Below are positions 45,018 through 57,746 of a stretch of DNA of 64,000 nt, one piece after another. The position numbers were made by a program, and so were the translations under genes. Positions within the stretch are counted from its first letter, which is position 1, and each line of letters starts with the position of its first letter. The notes under the pieces were generated by a model. It saw only the letters and a program-made list of their open reading frames with translations. It was not told where the DNA came from and made no database searches. Source of the DNA: Candidatus Methanohalarchaeum thermophilum (GTDB lineage Archaea; Halobacteriota; Methanonatronarchaeia; Methanonatronarchaeales; Methanonatronarchaeaceae); assembly GCA_001914405.1 (NCBI GenBank), contig MSDW01000001.1, forward strand, positions 372,001 through 436,000, read 5' to 3'.

Positions 45018-45458
45018 ATGTCAGAAGAAAGGCAGTCCCTTGATGAAAATTGGATGGAAGTAGCTAAGGTTGTTTCACAGAGATCAACTTGTATTAGAAA
45101 GAAGCACGGTGCTGTTATTGTTAAGAATAAGGAAATAGTTTCTACTGGGTATAATGGAGCTCCTAGGGGATGGGCACATTGTATGGAAACTGGTTGTCAG
45201 AGAGAGGAACTTGAGGTTCCCTCTGGCGAGCGATATGAGTTGTGTAGAGGTGTTCATGCTGAAATGAATGCTATTATACAGGGGAATAAGCATAAAATGG
45301 AGGGTGCAACGATTTATATTACGGGGTATCCGTGTACTATCTGTGAGAAGCTAATAGTGAATGCTCAAATAGATAAAATAAAGTACTTAGATGAGGAGGA
45401 GATCAAGGAAATTGATGTCAGTAAATTAGAAGAATCTGAAAATAAATATGGTGAATAA
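45018..45458 (+). CDS. dCMP deaminase family protein
   Basis: Zinc deaminase of 146 aa that converts dCMP to dUMP for dTTP synthesis. The zinc site is HAEMNAI near 74-80 and PCTIC near 99-103, and [20 protein letters not shown] is the substrate-binding beta hairpin. ATG 45018 is chosen; GTG 45009 is also in frame. The RAM gene follows after 11 bases. Confidence 0.9.
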   Translation: MSEERQSLDENWMEVAKVVSQRSTCIRKKHGAVIVKNKEIVSTGYNGAPRGWAHCMETGCQREELEVPSGERYELCRGVHAEMNAIIQGNKHKMEGATIYITGYPCTICEKLIVNAQIDKIKYLDEEEIKEIDVSKLEESENKYGE

Positions 45459-45469
45459 GGAGATGGAAG

Positions 45470-45706
45470 ATGATGGTAGTTGGGGTTACTTTACTTAATG
45501 TTTCTCCGGGTGCTGAAAGAGAAATATACGATGATTTGAGGGGTAGAAGTGATGTAAGAGAGGTTTTACATGTATTTGGGGAGTATGATTTTATTACTAT
45601 TGTTGAAGTAGAAGGACTGAGTAGATTAAATGATATTGTGGATGATATTAGAGAGCTAGAGGGAGTAGTTTCTACTCAGACTATAATTGGGGCTGAAATG
45701 CCCTAA
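45470..45706 (+). CDS. Lrp/AsnC effector-binding (RAM) domain protein
   Basis: Stand-alone ligand-binding domain of 78 aa. The pattern [21 protein letters not shown]-like, [13 protein letters not shown] and TQTIIGAE is that of Lrp/AsnC C-terminal domains, without a DNA-binding domain. These proteins form dimers or octamers that bind amino acids. AAGGAGATGG is 8 bases before the start. Likely cotranscribed with the deaminase; the ligand is unknown. Confidence 0.85.
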   Translation: MMVVGVTLLNVSPGAEREIYDDLRGRSDVREVLHVFGEYDFITIVEVEGLSRLNDIVDDIRELEGVVSTQTIIGAEMP

Positions 45707-45830
45707 GAGTATTTTTAATATTGGTTATCGATAGATTAAAGTGTTTTTAGGAACAATATAGCTTAATGATATTTACTATTTGTTTTTTTAATCTATTTTA
45801 TTCCTCTATTTCCTATGAAGAGGGGGTACA

Positions 45831-48800
45831 GTGGGTTTAGAATATAGTTCAAGAGATATAAAAGTGCTTGAGGGATTGAAAGCTGTAAGAAAACGCCCGG
45901 GGATGTATATAGGTAATACCAGTGAGAGAGGCCTTCATCACTTGATCTACGAGGTTGTGGATAACAGCATTGATGAAGCGATGGCTGGTTACTGTGACGA
46001 GATCAAGGTCAAGATAAAGGAAAATAATGATGTTGTGGTCGAGGATAACGGCAGAGGTATACCAATAGATACTCATCCTGAAATAGACAAATCTGGCGTT
46101 GAAATAGTAATGACTAAATTACATGCTGGAGGTAAATTTGATAACAAGAGTTATAAGGTTTCTGGAGGACTGCATGGTGTAGGTGTTTCAGTGGTTAACG
46201 CCCTTTCCGCGCATCTAGAGGTCAATGTAAGAAGAGATGGAGGCGTATACCATCAGGAGTATGAGAAAGGGTTACCTAAGACTGAATTAAAAAAAGTAGG
46301 TGAAACGGAAGAAACCGGAACTAAAATAAGATTCAGGCCTGATCCGGAAATATTTGATGAAATAAAATTTAATTACGATAAAATTGTTACTAGGATGAGA
46401 GAATTGGCTTTTCTTAATAAAGGACTTAAAATAGTGGTTTATAACGAGAAAAATGATGAAAAAACTAATTTCTTTTATGAAGGGGGAATTAAGTCCTTTG
46501 TTAAGGATATAAACGAAACTAAAGATGTTATTAACGATGAACCAATTTATTTAACTGAAAAAATGGACGAAGTAGAGGTAGAAGTAGCTATACAATATAC
46601 AAATGGATTTAATGAAAATATTATGGCCTTCGCTAATAATATCCATACTAAGGAAGGAGGAACTCACTTAAGTGGATTTAAATCAGCTTTAACAAGAGTA
46701 ATTAACAAATACGCTCATGATCAGGGTCTGTTGGACGAGGAAACCAAGTTTTCAGGTGGTGATGTTAGAGAAGGGCTAACTGCTGTAGTTAGCGTGAAGC
46801 TAAAGGATCCTCAATTTGAGGGTCAAACAAAAACTAAATTAGGTAACACCGAGGTTAGGGGAATAGTTAGATCTATAGTTAATTCGTATCTGAGAAATTA
46901 TTTGCTTGAAAATCCAGCAGTATCTAAGTCAATAGTACAGAAGTCTAAACAGGCTATGAGAGCTAGAAAGGCAGCAAAAGAAGCTAAAGAACTAACAAGG
47001 AGAAAGTCGGCTCTAGAAACAACTACCCTTCCTGGAAAGCTTTCAGACTGCACAACAAAGGATCCAGAAAAAGGAGAATTATTTATAGTTGAAGGTGATT
47101 CGGCAGGAGGATCGGCTAAACAGGCGAGAGATCGTGAATTCCAAGCTATTCTACCCCTGAAAGGGAAAATACTGAATGTAGAAAAAGCAAGATTAGATAG
47201 AATACTGGATAATAAAGAGATAAAAAGCTTGATTAAAGCTATAGGCACTGGAATAGATGATGAATTTTCATTAGAAAAAAGAAGATACGGTAAGATTATT
47301 ATAATGAGCGTTGATGGGGCAGAAAAAACTCTTGTAAAAGAGCCAAGAGGAAGAATACGATTCGTTAAAATAGGTAACTTTATAGACAAAGCTCTCAAAG
47401 AACCAAAAAAATACAGAGGATATGAGGTATTGTGCTTCAGTAAAAAAACCAAGGAAACAACCTTTAAACCAATCAAGAGCATCATAAGACACGAGCTAAG
47501 CGAAAACCTATATGAGATACAGACACAAAAAGGAAGAAAGATAAAAGTTACCTCTTCTCATAGCGTCTTCAGTTACGAAGACGAAGAAATAAAACTAAAA
47601 AAAGGAGAAGATGTAGAACCTGGTGATAAAATAGTAGCTCCTAAAAAAATCCCACTAATAGATACAGGAATACAAAAAATAGATGTCAAAGAAATTTTAA
47701 AAGAAGATAAAAAAACAAATGGCAATAAATCAAGTATCAAAGAACAAATAAACCAAAAATCAGTTGATAAGAATTCAACAAGCCAATTTATACAAGAAAA
47801 AGAACATAACCTGGTGGAAACTCAAAAGAATAGCCTTAACGTTAGTACTACCTGTAAAATTAAAATCAGTGATTTAACTGAAAATTCGGGATTGAATTTA
47901 AAAGATAAAGATTTTTATCAAGGGGATTACTGTGCATGTGGAAAAACCACTGAAAAACAAAAAATAGAGAGCAAAAAACCATTTGTTAAAGAGACAATAA
48001 GAACTAGAAAATCTTCTGACTCTGAAATGGACTCAGATAGGGAAGATAGAGACAATATTGATCTAAGAAATGTTAAAGATAAAAAAATAAAACAAATTGA
48101 TTCAAATATTTTAAAAGGAGAAATAAACCGATATTTGAAGCTTGATAGAGAATTAATGAAATTAATGGGTTTTTTGACGTCAAATGCTTTTCTCTTATCA
48201 AAAAACACTCTGGACATATTCTATGAAAACGAAGAATTACTAGAGCAACAAAAAAATAGAATATTAGATAAATTCTGTCTTAAACCAAGAGAATATGAAA
48301 TTATAAATAATAAACAACTAAAAATAAAAAACAAATATTTATCGAATCTCATAGAGAAAATACTAGGCTTAAAACAATCTAAAACGTCAAGGAATGTTCC
48401 AGACCTAATCTTCAATGTATCAAAGAAAAGAAGGCTTTCATTCCTCAGAGGTTATTTAAAAGCAAACTCGGAAATAAAGGAAAACAAATTAAAAATTAAA
48501 TTCTTCACCAAAAGTCTGGCAAACGGATTTATGTACTTTTTGTCTACATTAGGAGTTACATCTAATCTTTCAAAGATTTCAGAACCGTCTAAAAAAGGTT
48601 TAGAATTAAATAATACAACATTTGAGCCTCAAAATAAATATAAAATCGAAATAAAAAATCCGAAAGACATAAATAAATTAAAATCTTCATGGCAAGAATT
48701 AAAGGGACATAGAAAATTAGAGGACAAATTAGAAACCTTTAAGGCTAAGAATTTATCCAATTCTGGAAAGGATAAAGAAATACAAGGCGATCTGATTACC

Positions 48801-49325
48801 TTAGAAGTAGAATCGATCAAGCAAGTTGAACCTACGAATGGCTATGTATACGATTTTTCAGTTAGAGAAGACGAGAACTTTGTTGCAGGGGCAGGAGGAA
48901 TCTGCGCTCATAACACTGACGCTGATGTAGATGGAGCCCATATATCAACGCTTCTTCTAACCTTCTTTTATAGATACATGAAACCTCTAATAGAAAATGA
49001 AATGATCTACTTGGCTAGACCCCCTCTTTTCAAAGTAACCAAGGGAAGAAAATCCAAGTATGTTTATTCGGAAGAAGAAAAGAGAAAATTACTTGACAAG
49101 TGGGATGGAGGAAGTGTCCAGAGGTACAAGGGCTTGGGGGAGATGTCAACAAAGGAGTTATGGGAGACCACTATGAATCCTGAAAACAGGATCTTGCTAA
49201 AGGTAAAAAATATGGACGAAATAGGAGCTAACGAACTATTTTCTACATTAATGGGTGAGAAGGTAGAGCCTAGGAGAGAGTTTATTATGGAAAATGCAAC
49301 GAATGTTAGCAATTTAGATATCTAG
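45831..49325 (+). CDS. gyrB: DNA gyrase subunit B with intein
   Basis: ATPase subunit of gyrase, which with GyrA introduces negative supercoils. The precursor is 1164 aa from GTG 45831, with GAGGGGG just upstream. The GHKL ATPase domain covers residues 1-220 ([34 protein letters not shown]), then the transducer and TOPRIM domain beginning with [12 protein letters not shown]. Ser493 to Asn1028 is an intein inside TOPRIM, directly before [10 protein letters not shown]. After splicing 628 aa remain, normal for GyrB. First gene of the four-gene topoisomerase operon. Confidence 0.95.
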   Translation: MGLEYSSRDIKVLEGLKAVRKRPGMYIGNTSERGLHHLIYEVVDNSIDEAMAGYCDEIKVKIKENNDVVVEDNGRGIPIDTHPEIDKSGVEIVMTKLHAGGKFDNKSYKVSGGLHGVGVSVVNALSAHLEVNVRRDGGVYHQEYEKGLPKTELKKVGETEETGTKIRFRPDPEIFDEIKFNYDKIVTRMRELAFLNKGLKIVVYNEKNDEKTNFFYEGGIKSFVKDINETKDVINDEPIYLTEKMDEVEVEVAIQYTNGFNENIMAFANNIHTKEGGTHLSGFKSALTRVINKYAHDQGLLDEETKFSGGDVREGLTAVVSVKLKDPQFEGQTKTKLGNTEVRGIVRSIVNSYLRNYLLENPAVSKSIVQKSKQAMRARKAAKEAKELTRRKSALETTTLPGKLSDCTTKDPEKGELFIVEGDSAGGSAKQARDREFQAILPLKGKILNVEKARLDRILDNKEIKSLIKAIGTGIDDEFSLEKRRYGKIIIMSVDGAEKTLVKEPRGRIRFVKIGNFIDKALKEPKKYRGYEVLCFSKKTKETTFKPIKSIIRHELSENLYEIQTQKGRKIKVTSSHSVFSYEDEEIKLKKGEDVEPGDKIVAPKKIPLIDTGIQKIDVKEILKEDKKTNGNKSSIKEQINQKSVDKNSTSQFIQEKEHNLVETQKNSLNVSTTCKIKISDLTENSGLNLKDKDFYQGDYCACGKTTEKQKIESKKPFVKETIRTRKSSDSEMDSDREDRDNIDLRNVKDKKIKQIDSNILKGEINRYLKLDRELMKLMGFLTSNAFLLSKNTLDIFYENEELLEQQKNRILDKFCLKPREYEIINNKQLKIKNKYLSNLIEKILGLKQSKTSRNVPDLIFNVSKKRRLSFLRGYLKANSEIKENKLKIKFFTKSLANGFMYFLSTLGVTSNLSKISEPSKKGLELNNTTFEPQNKYKIEIKNPKDINKLKSSWQELKGHRKLEDKLETFKAKNLSNSGKDKEIQGDLITLEVESIKQVEPTNGYVYDFSVREDENFVAGAGGICAHNTDADVDGAHISTLLLTFFYRYMKPLIENEMIYLARPPLFKVTKGRKSKYVYSEEEKRKLLDKWDGGSVQRYKGLGEMSTKELWETTMNPENRILLKVKNMDEIGANELFSTLMGEKVEPRREFIMENATNVSNLDI
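47307..48914 (+). other. GyrB intein (536 aa)
   Basis: Self-splicing protein insert. It starts with Ser ([10 protein letters not shown]) after KIIIM and ends ICAHN before Thr of TDADVDGAH. Splicing block B is VTSSHSVF near residue 573. Blocks F and G are [19 protein letters not shown] and CAHN. The DOD endonuclease region holds [11 protein letters not shown] and [13 protein letters not shown], in which the acidic residues expected in LAGLIDADG are replaced, so homing activity is probably lost. A hydrophilic stretch of about 140 residues precedes the endonuclease region. Confidence 0.9.
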
Positions 49326-49333
49326 GTGAAATA

Positions 49334-51736
49334 ATGCAGAAAGCAAGGGAAGTAAAGGATGTTCAATTAAAGGAGAAGCTCAAGGACAGCTATTTGAACT
49401 ATTCAATGAGTGTAATAGTAGGAAGAGCTCTTCCAGATGTCCGAGATGGATTAAAGCCAGTTCAGAGAAGGATCCTTTATGCAATGGACAAGATGGGTCT
49501 AAGATCTTCAGGTCCATACAAAAAAAGCGCTAGAGTAGTAGGAGATGTATTAGGTAAATATCACCCTCACGGTGATACAGCTATATACGATGCATTAGTT
49601 AGAATGGCTCAGGGCTTTTCACTTAGATATCCCTTAGTTGATGGCCAAGGAAACTTTGGATCAATAGATGGGGATTCTCCAGCGGCTATGAGGTATACGG
49701 AGGCTAAATTAACTCCTATAGCCGAAGAAATGTTGGAAGATTTAGATAAAGAAACTGTTGAATTTAGAGACAACTTTGATGGTAGTCTAAAGGAGCCTAA
49801 GGTACTACCAGCAAAGGTACCTAATCTATTAATTAACGGGTCTTCAGGAATTGCAGTTGGAATGGCAACAAATATACCTCCTCATAACCTGGAAGAGGTT
49901 ATAAAAGCTACTATAAGGCTAATAGAAAATCCTAATGCAACTGTATACGACCTCATGGAGGATATAAAGGGACCTGACTTTCCAACAGGTGGAGAAATTC
50001 TCGGTAGACAAGGAATAAAGGAAGCATACGAAACTGGAAGAGGCAAGTTAAAAGTTAGAGGCAAGGCTAAAATAGCCGAAAAAGATAAGAAAGAGAAAAT
50101 AATAATAAAGGAAATCCCATTTCAAGTTAAGAAGTCAAAGATAGTAGAACAAATAGCAGACTTAGTGAAAGACGATGTAATCACTGGGATTTCGGATCTA
50201 AGAGATGAATCTGATAGAGAAGGTATGAGAATAGTAGTAGAACTAAAAACTCAAGCAAACTCAGAGATCGTTCTAAACAAGATCTTCTCTAAGACTAATC
50301 TAGAAACAACGTTTGGCGTGAGTAATCTTTCTATCGTTGACGGAGAACCTCGTGTTTTATCCTTAAAAGAAACTATAAAGAACTTTATTAGCCATAGAGT
50401 TGATGTAGTTAAGAATAGGACACAATACCTTCTTGAAAAAGCAAAAAACAGATTACATGTGTTAGAAGGGCTTTTAGTTGCCTTAAAAGATATAGATAAA
50501 GTTATCGAATTAATTGAAGAATCCGAGGACAAAAATAAGGCCCAAGATAAGCTAGAGGATACTTTTGATCTATCAGAAAAACAAGCGGATTCAATTCTAA
50601 AAATGAGGTTACAGAGATTAACAAACTTAGAAAGGAAAAAAATAAAGGACGAACATCAAGAAGTCAAACAGGAAATTAAAGAATATGAAGAAATACTTTC
50701 TAGTAGAGAAAATATTTTATCTGAAATCAAAAAAGAGTTACTTGACTTAAAAGAAGAATATAAAGATAAAAGGAAAACCACTATAGCTGAAGGTAAAGGA
50801 GAAATCGATGAAATCGATTTGATACCAGATGAAGAGATGAATATATTTTTAACTGAAGGTGGCTATATTAAAAGAACTCCAGCAGATGAATTCAGGAAAC
50901 AAAATAGAGGCGGAACTGGATTAATAGGAATAGACCTGAAGGAAAATGACAGAGTAATTGAAGCTATTAATGCAACTAATCACGATAATCTTCTTTGTTT
51001 TTCAAACAAGGGAAATGTTTACTGGCTTAAAACTTATCAACTTCCAAAATATGGTCGTAGAAGCCGTGGGAGACCAATAGTTAATTTAATAGATGGAATG
51101 GAAGAAGATGAAAAAATAATTTCTATAATACAAGTTGAAGATCTTGATGAAGAAAAAGATCTATTGTTCTTAACTAAGAGAGGTTTAATTAAAAGAACGG
51201 AACTAAATGAATATAGTAATCCAATTTCAACTGGAGTAATCGCTATAAATCTACGTGATAACGATGAATTAATTGATGTTAAAGAATTAGAAGATAAAAA
51301 GATAATAGTAGCCTCGAAGGAAGGTAAATTGGTTAAATTTAATAAATCTGAAGTAAGACCAACAGGAAGAAACACTAAGGGCGTTAAATGCATGGTTTTA
51401 GGGGATAAAGATGAAGCAAGATCCCTTGAAACACCTAAAGACGAAGAATTTATTTTAATAGCTACTGAAAACGGATATGGCAAGTTAACGAAATTAAATG
51501 AGTATAGAACCTCTCATAGAAAAGTTAAGGGCGTAATAACAATAAAAACAGATAAAAAGAATGGAGATTTAATTGATGTAGTAACAAAAGACAGGGAGGG
51601 ACTTACCACGGTAACTACCGAAGAAGGGAAAATCATAAAAATCTCTAATAAGGATATATCTATTCAATCTAGAAACACTAGAGGAGTTAAATTAATATCA
51701 CTAAAAGAAGGAGACAAAATAACTTCAATAATCTAG
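49334..51736 (+). CDS. gyrA: DNA gyrase subunit A
   Basis: DNA cleavage subunit of gyrase, 800 aa. The catalytic Tyr is Tyr121 in [27 protein letters not shown] and [20 protein letters not shown] are the winged-helix and active-site helices. The C-terminal beta-pinwheel starts near residue 500 with a GyrA-box-like [10 protein letters not shown], supporting negative supercoiling. It begins 9 bases after gyrB with AGGTGA. Confidence 0.96.
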   Translation: MQKAREVKDVQLKEKLKDSYLNYSMSVIVGRALPDVRDGLKPVQRRILYAMDKMGLRSSGPYKKSARVVGDVLGKYHPHGDTAIYDALVRMAQGFSLRYPLVDGQGNFGSIDGDSPAAMRYTEAKLTPIAEEMLEDLDKETVEFRDNFDGSLKEPKVLPAKVPNLLINGSSGIAVGMATNIPPHNLEEVIKATIRLIENPNATVYDLMEDIKGPDFPTGGEILGRQGIKEAYETGRGKLKVRGKAKIAEKDKKEKIIIKEIPFQVKKSKIVEQIADLVKDDVITGISDLRDESDREGMRIVVELKTQANSEIVLNKIFSKTNLETTFGVSNLSIVDGEPRVLSLKETIKNFISHRVDVVKNRTQYLLEKAKNRLHVLEGLLVALKDIDKVIELIEESEDKNKAQDKLEDTFDLSEKQADSILKMRLQRLTNLERKKIKDEHQEVKQEIKEYEEILSSRENILSEIKKELLDLKEEYKDKRKTTIAEGKGEIDEIDLIPDEEMNIFLTEGGYIKRTPADEFRKQNRGGTGLIGIDLKENDRVIEAINATNHDNLLCFSNKGNVYWLKTYQLPKYGRRSRGRPIVNLIDGMEEDEKIISIIQVEDLDEEKDLLFLTKRGLIKRTELNEYSNPISTGVIAINLRDNDELIDVKELEDKKIIVASKEGKLVKFNKSEVRPTGRNTKGVKCMVLGDKDEARSLETPKDEEFILIATENGYGKLTKLNEYRTSHRKVKGVITIKTDKKNGDLIDVVTKDREGLTTVTTEEGKIIKISNKDISIQSRNTRGVKLISLKEGDKITSII

Positions 51737-51746
51737 GAGGATGAGG

Positions 51747-54700
51747 ATGGGAGAAAAACCTGTTGCGGAAGAACTAGCAAAAAACCAAAGAAAGATAAGT
51801 ATAGCTGAATTTTTTGAAAAAAACAGACAAATACTAGGCTTTGATTCCACAACTAGAAGCCTAATTACGGCCGTAAAAGAAGGAGTAGACAATGCACTTG
51901 ACGCTACTGAGGAAGCAGGTTATCTACCAGATATCTATGTAGAATTAGAGGAACTCAAAGACGACGAGTACCAAATAACAATCGAAGACAATGGACCAGG
52001 CATAGTAAAAGAAGAAATTCCAAGAATATTTGGTAAACTTCTGTATGGTAGTAGGTTCCACAAATTCGTTCAATCTCTTACTCCTCAACAAGAAATTCTC
52101 ATAAAAAAAGATGAAGAAGTAAAATTCGTAGAAATAGGAAAACTATGCGATAAATATGTAGGAAAAGAACCAGGAACAGAAGATATAGATGAAGAAATAA
52201 AAGCACCCTGCTTTAATAGAAAAACTGGAGAGATAAAATGGAGGAATATTACACACGCAATAAAACACCGAAGAAAAAATGAAGTCTACAAAGTAAAGAC
52301 AAAAAATGGAAGGGAGATAAAAGTTACTGGAAACCATAGTCTTTTTACTTTTAAAAATGGGGAAATAAAAGAAGTAAAGGCAGAAGACCTGGATAGAAAC
52401 GACAAAATTTTAGCTCCTTCTAAAATCCCTTCATCCAGTGGAAGAGATAAATTAAACATATTAAAATACTTTAATCCAGATGAATTAAATCAACATAATC
52501 TATTTGTTTCAGGAGTAAGTAAAAGACTTGTAGAAAAGATAAAGGAAAAAGGAACAAAGGTAGTAAAATATGAAGGGGATAGCGATAGACAGAGGATATT
52601 ATATAAAATAAAAGATATGGAGATAAGAAAAGATACAATTGACTTTGTTTATCTCCCTGAAAAAATTTTGCCAGCTAATCTGATATCCAAATTAGGCTGG
52701 GAAGACGAGGTAAAAGATAAAAACTTACTCTCGGTAAGTAGAAAGAAGGAAGAATTTTTCCCAGTTTCCTTGAAAATAGATGAAGATTTAGTAAAAATAT
52801 TAGGATATTACACAACTGGCAAGTTCAGTAGCCTAATAAAAACTTTAGATCAAGTTAAATCTAACAAAAAATTAAGTAAGAGAGAGATCGGGATCAAAAA
52901 AGGAAAAAATGCAGTTATCAATGAGTATCAAGGTAAATTAAACTTAAACGAAGACCTATTACTCAGCTTCTGTAAAAAAATAACTAAAACACGAACCGGG
53001 AATAAAAAGGTACCCAACTTTATTTTCTCGCTAAAAGATTTTCTCCAAGAGGAATATCTGAGGTCCCTGAGCTTGAATGTAGAAAAATTTAGGTTATCAA
53101 CTGAATCAAGAAGATTTGCTAGAGATATATCCCTGCTATTGAATATGCGAAATAAAACATGTAACCTAATAGAAAAGCAGACAGAAAATAACTCTAAAAC
53201 CTATCAAATTACATTAAAACAGGATTCTATTGATCAAATTGGAGATCTTACTTTATTAGAGGTCTCAAAAACTCAAAAAATAATTGAAAATAAACCTAAT
53301 TATGTATACGATATCTCTGTTCCAGGATCAGGAAAAGACGAAAACTTCATGGCAGGAAATAAAGGATTATTGTGTGCTAAGAATAGTAGAGGCCAACAAG
53401 GAGTAGGTATATCTGCTGCTGTATTATATGGCCAGTTAACTACAGGAAAACCAGCTAAAGTCGTTTCAAGTATATCACCTGAAGAACCGGCACATGAATA
53501 CGAGATAACAATAGATACAGAAAAAAACGAACCTGAAATAGTATCGGAACGAGAAGTTGATTGGACGAGACCACATGGCACTAAAATCGAGTTAAACCTA
53601 ACTGGAATGTACATACGAGGAAGAAAGCAATCTATATACAATTACCTAAAAGATACGGCAATAGTCAACTCACATGCTCGGATTACTTTCGTTGATCCGT
53701 ATGGAGAAAAAACAGTTTTTGAGAGAGCAGTCAGCGAATTACCTGAAAAACCCAATGAAATAAAACCACATCCAGAGGGCATTGAGCTAGGGACTTTAAT
53801 GAAAATGTTAGATGAAACAGAGAGACAAAAGATATCTTCTTTCTTGAAAAAGGATTTTTCGAAGGTTGGTAGAAAAACTGTTCAAAAGATCGGAGAAGCT
53901 TCAGAACTGGATCTGGATAGGGATCCAAGTGATATAGGTAGAAAAGAGGCTAAAAAACTATTAAATGCTTTTGAAGAGGTAAAATTGATTTCTCCTCCAA
54001 CTGATTGTCTTTCCCCTATACAAGAAGAGAATATAGAAAAAGGTTTAAAGAAAGAATATCCAGATGCAGACTTGATAGAAGCTACCACGAGATCTTCTGA
54101 TGTATATAGTGGAAACCCATTTTTAGTTGAAGCAGGTATCGCATATGGTGTTGACGAACCGGAAGATGAAAAGATAGATATATTGAGGTTCGCAAATAGA
54201 GTTCCCTTACTCTACCAGAAGGGTGGTTGTTTAATAACTAAGGTCCTGAAATCTGTAGATTGGAGGAGATACGAGTTAAATCAACCAGGTGGAAGTGGTA
54301 TACCTAAAGATAATGCAGTTCTGCTTGTGCATGTAGCAAGTACTAATATACCTTTTACTAGTGAAAGTAAGGATGCAATAGCTAAAGTGGACAAAATAGA
54401 GAAAGAAATCGAGAGAGCTGTAAGGGAAGTCGGAAGAAGTATAGGTAAACATTTAAAGAGACAAAAAAAGATGTCCAAGAGAAAGAACAAAAGGGATACT
54501 CTAGCTAAAATATTACCAGATCTTTCTGAGAAGGTTGAGGAAATAACTGGTAGATCCATTGAAAGAGATGACCTTGATCCGGTTTTAGCTAGAATAACTA
54601 ATAACCTACTAATAAATACTTCAATCTCGGAAAACGAGGATCATTATTCCGCTGAAATAGAAATTAAAAATTATGATAAAAGAAAAAAGGAGATCGATAT

Positions 54701-54935
54701 TCATACATCTCTGGATTTCGAGCTTTTAGATGCAGAGCCAGAACCAGAAAAGATCCTTGATGAGGATGAACTTAAAGTTACTTGGAGTGTTTCTCTTTCC
54801 TCAGGACAATATAAAAGGATAAGGTTGAAAATAAATTCCTCAGGTAAACCAGATTTAGATTTAGCTGTAAGTGGTGTACCTGAGGAAATATTAACTGGAG
54901 CACAGGTAATAGAAGGAGGGTCGATCAATGAATGA
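51747..54935 (+). CDS. top6B: Type IIB topoisomerase VI subunit B with intein
   Basis: ATPase subunit of topoisomerase VI, 1062 aa from ATG 51747; GGAGG at 51736-51740 lies 6 bases before this ATG, whereas the in-frame ATG at 51741 directly touches it. The GHKL domain is split: [12 protein letters not shown] and IEDNGPGIV lie before an intein (Ser110-Asn546), then [17 protein letters not shown], the ATP-lid, follows. The transducer domain (NRVPLLYQ...) and the C-terminal Ig-like domain are complete. After splicing 625 aa remain. Overlaps top6A by 8 bases. Confidence 0.94.
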   Translation: MGEKPVAEELAKNQRKISIAEFFEKNRQILGFDSTTRSLITAVKEGVDNALDATEEAGYLPDIYVELEELKDDEYQITIEDNGPGIVKEEIPRIFGKLLYGSRFHKFVQSLTPQQEILIKKDEEVKFVEIGKLCDKYVGKEPGTEDIDEEIKAPCFNRKTGEIKWRNITHAIKHRRKNEVYKVKTKNGREIKVTGNHSLFTFKNGEIKEVKAEDLDRNDKILAPSKIPSSSGRDKLNILKYFNPDELNQHNLFVSGVSKRLVEKIKEKGTKVVKYEGDSDRQRILYKIKDMEIRKDTIDFVYLPEKILPANLISKLGWEDEVKDKNLLSVSRKKEEFFPVSLKIDEDLVKILGYYTTGKFSSLIKTLDQVKSNKKLSKREIGIKKGKNAVINEYQGKLNLNEDLLLSFCKKITKTRTGNKKVPNFIFSLKDFLQEEYLRSLSLNVEKFRLSTESRRFARDISLLLNMRNKTCNLIEKQTENNSKTYQITLKQDSIDQIGDLTLLEVSKTQKIIENKPNYVYDISVPGSGKDENFMAGNKGLLCAKNSRGQQGVGISAAVLYGQLTTGKPAKVVSSISPEEPAHEYEITIDTEKNEPEIVSEREVDWTRPHGTKIELNLTGMYIRGRKQSIYNYLKDTAIVNSHARITFVDPYGEKTVFERAVSELPEKPNEIKPHPEGIELGTLMKMLDETERQKISSFLKKDFSKVGRKTVQKIGEASELDLDRDPSDIGRKEAKKLLNAFEEVKLISPPTDCLSPIQEENIEKGLKKEYPDADLIEATTRSSDVYSGNPFLVEAGIAYGVDEPEDEKIDILRFANRVPLLYQKGGCLITKVLKSVDWRRYELNQPGGSGIPKDNAVLLVHVASTNIPFTSESKDAIAKVDKIEKEIERAVREVGRSIGKHLKRQKKMSKRKNKRDTLAKILPDLSEKVEEITGRSIERDDLDPVLARITNNLLINTSISENEDHYSAEIEIKNYDKRKKEIDIHTSLDFELLDAEPEPEKILDEDELKVTWSVSLSSGQYKRIRLKINSSGKPDLDLAVSGVPEEILTGAQVIEGGSINE
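52074..53384 (+). other. Top6B intein (437 aa)
   Basis: Begins with Ser ([10 protein letters not shown]) and ends CAKN, before Ser of SRGQQG. Block B is [10 protein letters not shown]. The penultimate residue is Lys in place of the usual His of HN, which is a known but less common variant. The endonuclease region keeps only weak LAGLIDADG-like sequence ([19 protein letters not shown]), so homing is probably lost. The insertion point is the ATP-lid, the most conserved region of the GHKL domain. Confidence 0.88.
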
Positions 54936-56001
54936 GGATGAAATTGAGGAAATGACTGAGATAGCATTAGAGTTTTATGATCAGATAAAGGAGGGAGAAG
55001 TCCCTAAGTTAGATATTCCTACTAGAACCAAAAATAACATCGAATTTGATGAAGGATCTAAGGTATGGAAGTATGGAAGTAAAAAAAGCACGAGATCAGC
55101 TAAAAGCATTAGAGGAGCTTATCGACTACTTAAATTGCTTTATACTATTCATTTCTTTAAAAGCCAACTTGAGGAGGATAGGTCTTCAACTTTAAGAGAG
55201 CTGTACTATATCAGTGAAAACTGGGAAAACGCTAAATTCAGAGAACAGCAAGAGTCCGATAAACTAATAGAGGACTTGGAGATAATAACAGATTTAAAAA
55301 GGGAAGACTTTCATATTCGACCTGAAGAAGACGGTGCTACAATCGTAGGCCCATTGAAATTAAAAGAAAAGACAAGAAGAGGTAAAAGAGAAATTCATTG
55401 CCAGAAAGATGTAGGTGAGGGAGGATATCAGATACCTAACAACCCTGATAGAATCGAATTTCTGGATCATGATGCAGATTTTGTTATTGCAATTGAAACT
55501 GGAGGTATGAGAGATAGGCTTGTAGAAAACGGCTTTGACGAGAATTTTAACGCCATCATTGTTCATCTGAAGGGCCAACCTGCAAGATCAACCAGAAGAA
55601 TTACAAAAAGACTTCATAATGAACTTAATCTACCTGTTGCAGTTTTTACGGATGGAGATCCATGGTCATATAGGATCTTTTCTAGCGTCTCTTATGGATC
55701 CATAAAAAGTGCACATCTTTCTGAATACATGGCAATTCCTGAGGCAGAGTTTATTGGAGTCTGTCCTAGTGATATAGTTGAATACGATCTTCCGACCGAT
55801 GAATTAAGTGAACAAGATATTAAGGCCCTGGAGAGCGAGTTAAGTGACCCGAGATTTGATACAGATTTTTGGAGGGACGAAATTAATCTACAACTGGATC
55901 TAGGAAAGAAAAGCGAACAACAGTCGTTGGCTAAATACGGTCTTGATTATGTTACAGAAACCTATCTACCTGAGAAACTTTCAGAGAAAAACATAATCTA
56001 A
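54928..56001 (+). CDS. top6A: Topoisomerase VI subunit A (Spo11-like)
   Basis: DNA-cleaving subunit of 357 aa. The catalytic Tyr is in [13 protein letters not shown] (Tyr93 or Tyr94). The TOPRIM-type metal site is IAIETGG with [13 protein letters not shown], in which DGD binds Mg2+. Start ATG 54928 with GGAGGG 8 bases before. It forms an A2B2 complex with Top6B that relaxes and decatenates DNA. Last gene of the operon. Confidence 0.96.
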   Translation: MNEDEIEEMTEIALEFYDQIKEGEVPKLDIPTRTKNNIEFDEGSKVWKYGSKKSTRSAKSIRGAYRLLKLLYTIHFFKSQLEEDRSSTLRELYYISENWENAKFREQQESDKLIEDLEIITDLKREDFHIRPEEDGATIVGPLKLKEKTRRGKREIHCQKDVGEGGYQIPNNPDRIEFLDHDADFVIAIETGGMRDRLVENGFDENFNAIIVHLKGQPARSTRRITKRLHNELNLPVAVFTDGDPWSYRIFSSVSYGSIKSAHLSEYMAIPEAEFIGVCPSDIVEYDLPTDELSEQDIKALESELSDPRFDTDFWRDEINLQLDLGKKSEQQSLAKYGLDYVTETYLPEKLSEKNII

Positions 56002-56506
56002 ATAATAAAAAAAGTTTATACTTTAACTTTTCTTTGATCCTTCAAATAGAGTAAAGCAATATTCTGGCCTTTTGTAGGTCAAAATATGGGTAATAAAGTT
56101 TTTTAGAGCAAACAACCGATATTGAAGTAAATCAATGACTAAGATGTCTTTATAGTTATTGTTATATAAATATTTGGTGGGTGGATCTAACTTTAGCTTA
56201 TTCCTACATAGGTCTTAATTTCTTGTTTAAAATTATTTAAAGGCATTAATTATAAATAAAATAGGATAAATAATCAGTAAACTAAATTAAGTGGTTTTAG
56301 ATCCATAAATTCTTATTATAGATACCAATAATAGCCTTGTATGTATTTTAGTTAATCCCATTAACTAAACTTGTTTTACTGGCTTTTATTAGAGGTCTAT
56401 CGCTTGTTAAGTTATTTAAAAGGGTTCATGTTTTCTTGCAGAATTCTTTAAATAAAGAACCCAACATCCTAAAGATCTTTAATAAATGTTAGTTAACTCA
56501 AAAGTT
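56002..56506. other. AT-rich intergenic region before tfb
   Basis: About 500 bases, AT-rich, with a few T-runs after the topoisomerase stop that could end transcription. I see no gene or element end. Confidence 0.5.
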
Positions 56507-56514
56507 TTTATAAT
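56507..56514 (+). promoter_or_regulatory. TATA box for tfb
   Basis: TTTATAAT at 56507-56514, preceded by AAAG; it would place transcription start near 56535, about 70 bases before the favoured TTG start. Confidence 0.4.
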
Positions 56515-56605
56515 TTCCATGTTTTAGTTAAGTATGTTAAAGCTTAACAAAATAAGTTTCCAGAAAAACTTTGTTAGATATTTTTTCCTAAATGGGGGAT
56601 TAATT

Positions 56606-57568
56606 TTGGTTCCGGATTCAGGAGGAGAGGATAAGGGTAGGACTTCTATTGGAGAATACGAAGAAACTGCTAAATGTCCAGAGTGTAAATGTAATAAGCT
56701 TTCTCATGACTACGAAAGAGCTGAATTAGTTTGCGAAAAATGTGGATTAGTTATAGATGAAGAGTTTATAGATACGGGCCCCGAATGGAGGGCCTTTGAT
56801 AACGAACAAAAAGAGGAAAGAAGCAGAGTTGGCGCCCCAATGACAACTATGACACACGATAAGGGGCTGTCAACACAAATAAGTACGAAAGATAAAGACG
56901 AATATGGTAATTCTATATCCTCGAATAAAAAAACACAATTTTATAGATTAAGAAAATGGCATAGACAAGCTAGAATATCTGATGCAAAAGAAAGGAATCT
57001 AGCTTTAGCCTTAGGTGAATTAAATCGAATAGCTTCACAATTAAATATACCAAAAAACATACAAGAAGATTCCTCTATGATATATAGAAAAGCTGCGGAA
57101 GCAGATCTAATAAAGGGCCGAAGTATAGAAGGAGTAGTAGCTTCCGCTATATACATAGCATGTAGAGAAAATAGCGTCCCTAGAACATTAGACGAAATAT
57201 CTGAGGTTGCAAGAATCTCAAGAAAGGAGATAGGAAGGACATATAGGTTTATAGCATCTGAACTAGAATTAAGGCTTTCACCCTCCTCCCCCAAGGAATA
57301 CGTACCAAGATTCTGTAGTAAATTAAATCTATCAAAAGAGGTACAATTCAAATCTGAAGAGATATTAGAAAAAGCAGCTAGAAAAGGATTAACAAGTGGA
57401 AGAAGTCCAACTGGAATAGCTGCAGCAGCTATTTATATCTCAAGCGTAATTTGTGGAGAAAAAAGAGCTCAAAAAGACGTAGCTGAAGCTACTAACACCA
57501 CAGAGGTAACAGTAAGAAATAGATACCAAGAACTAACCGAAGAACTAGACCTAGAGATCGAGGTTTAA
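56606..57568 (+). CDS. tfb: Transcription initiation factor TFB
   Basis: General transcription factor of about 320 aa that recruits RNA polymerase to TBP-bound promoters. Zinc ribbon CPEC...CEKCG lies near residues 24-46, followed by the B-reader/B-linker segment TGPEWRAF and [17 protein letters not shown]. Two cyclin repeats begin at about 120 and 220 ([15 protein letters not shown] and [14 protein letters not shown]). ATG 56534 is in frame but gives an unusual hydrophobic N-terminus; TTG 56606, 6 bases after GGGGGAT, gives a normal one. Confidence 0.93.
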   Translation: MVPDSGGEDKGRTSIGEYEETAKCPECKCNKLSHDYERAELVCEKCGLVIDEEFIDTGPEWRAFDNEQKEERSRVGAPMTTMTHDKGLSTQISTKDKDEYGNSISSNKKTQFYRLRKWHRQARISDAKERNLALALGELNRIASQLNIPKNIQEDSSMIYRKAAEADLIKGRSIEGVVASAIYIACRENSVPRTLDEISEVARISRKEIGRTYRFIASELELRLSPSSPKEYVPRFCSKLNLSKEVQFKSEEILEKAARKGLTSGRSPTGIAAAAIYISSVICGEKRAQKDVAEATNTTEVTVRNRYQELTEELDLEIEV

Positions 57569-57740
57569 AAGCAAGTTAAGTATCCAAAAAAACTATAATA
57601 GGAAAATAGAGATAACCCATAGCTTGCCATGTGGGTCACTTCAACTCTAAAACTTCAAGTGATAGACATTTAAACTCGTTTGGTGGGAAAAACCCTCCTC
57701 AAATCTCTGATTTCGGGTAGGAAGTTAAATCACATGTAGC
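57569..57740. repeat. Relic ends of mobile elements
   Basis: Contains ACCCATAGCTTGCCATGTGGGTCAC, a hairpin pairing ACCCA with TGGGT and resembling the start of repeat F at 16233, and the end-like sequence CCTCAAATCTCTGATTTCGGG. No intact element. Confidence 0.35.
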
Positions 57741-57746
57741 ATTTAT

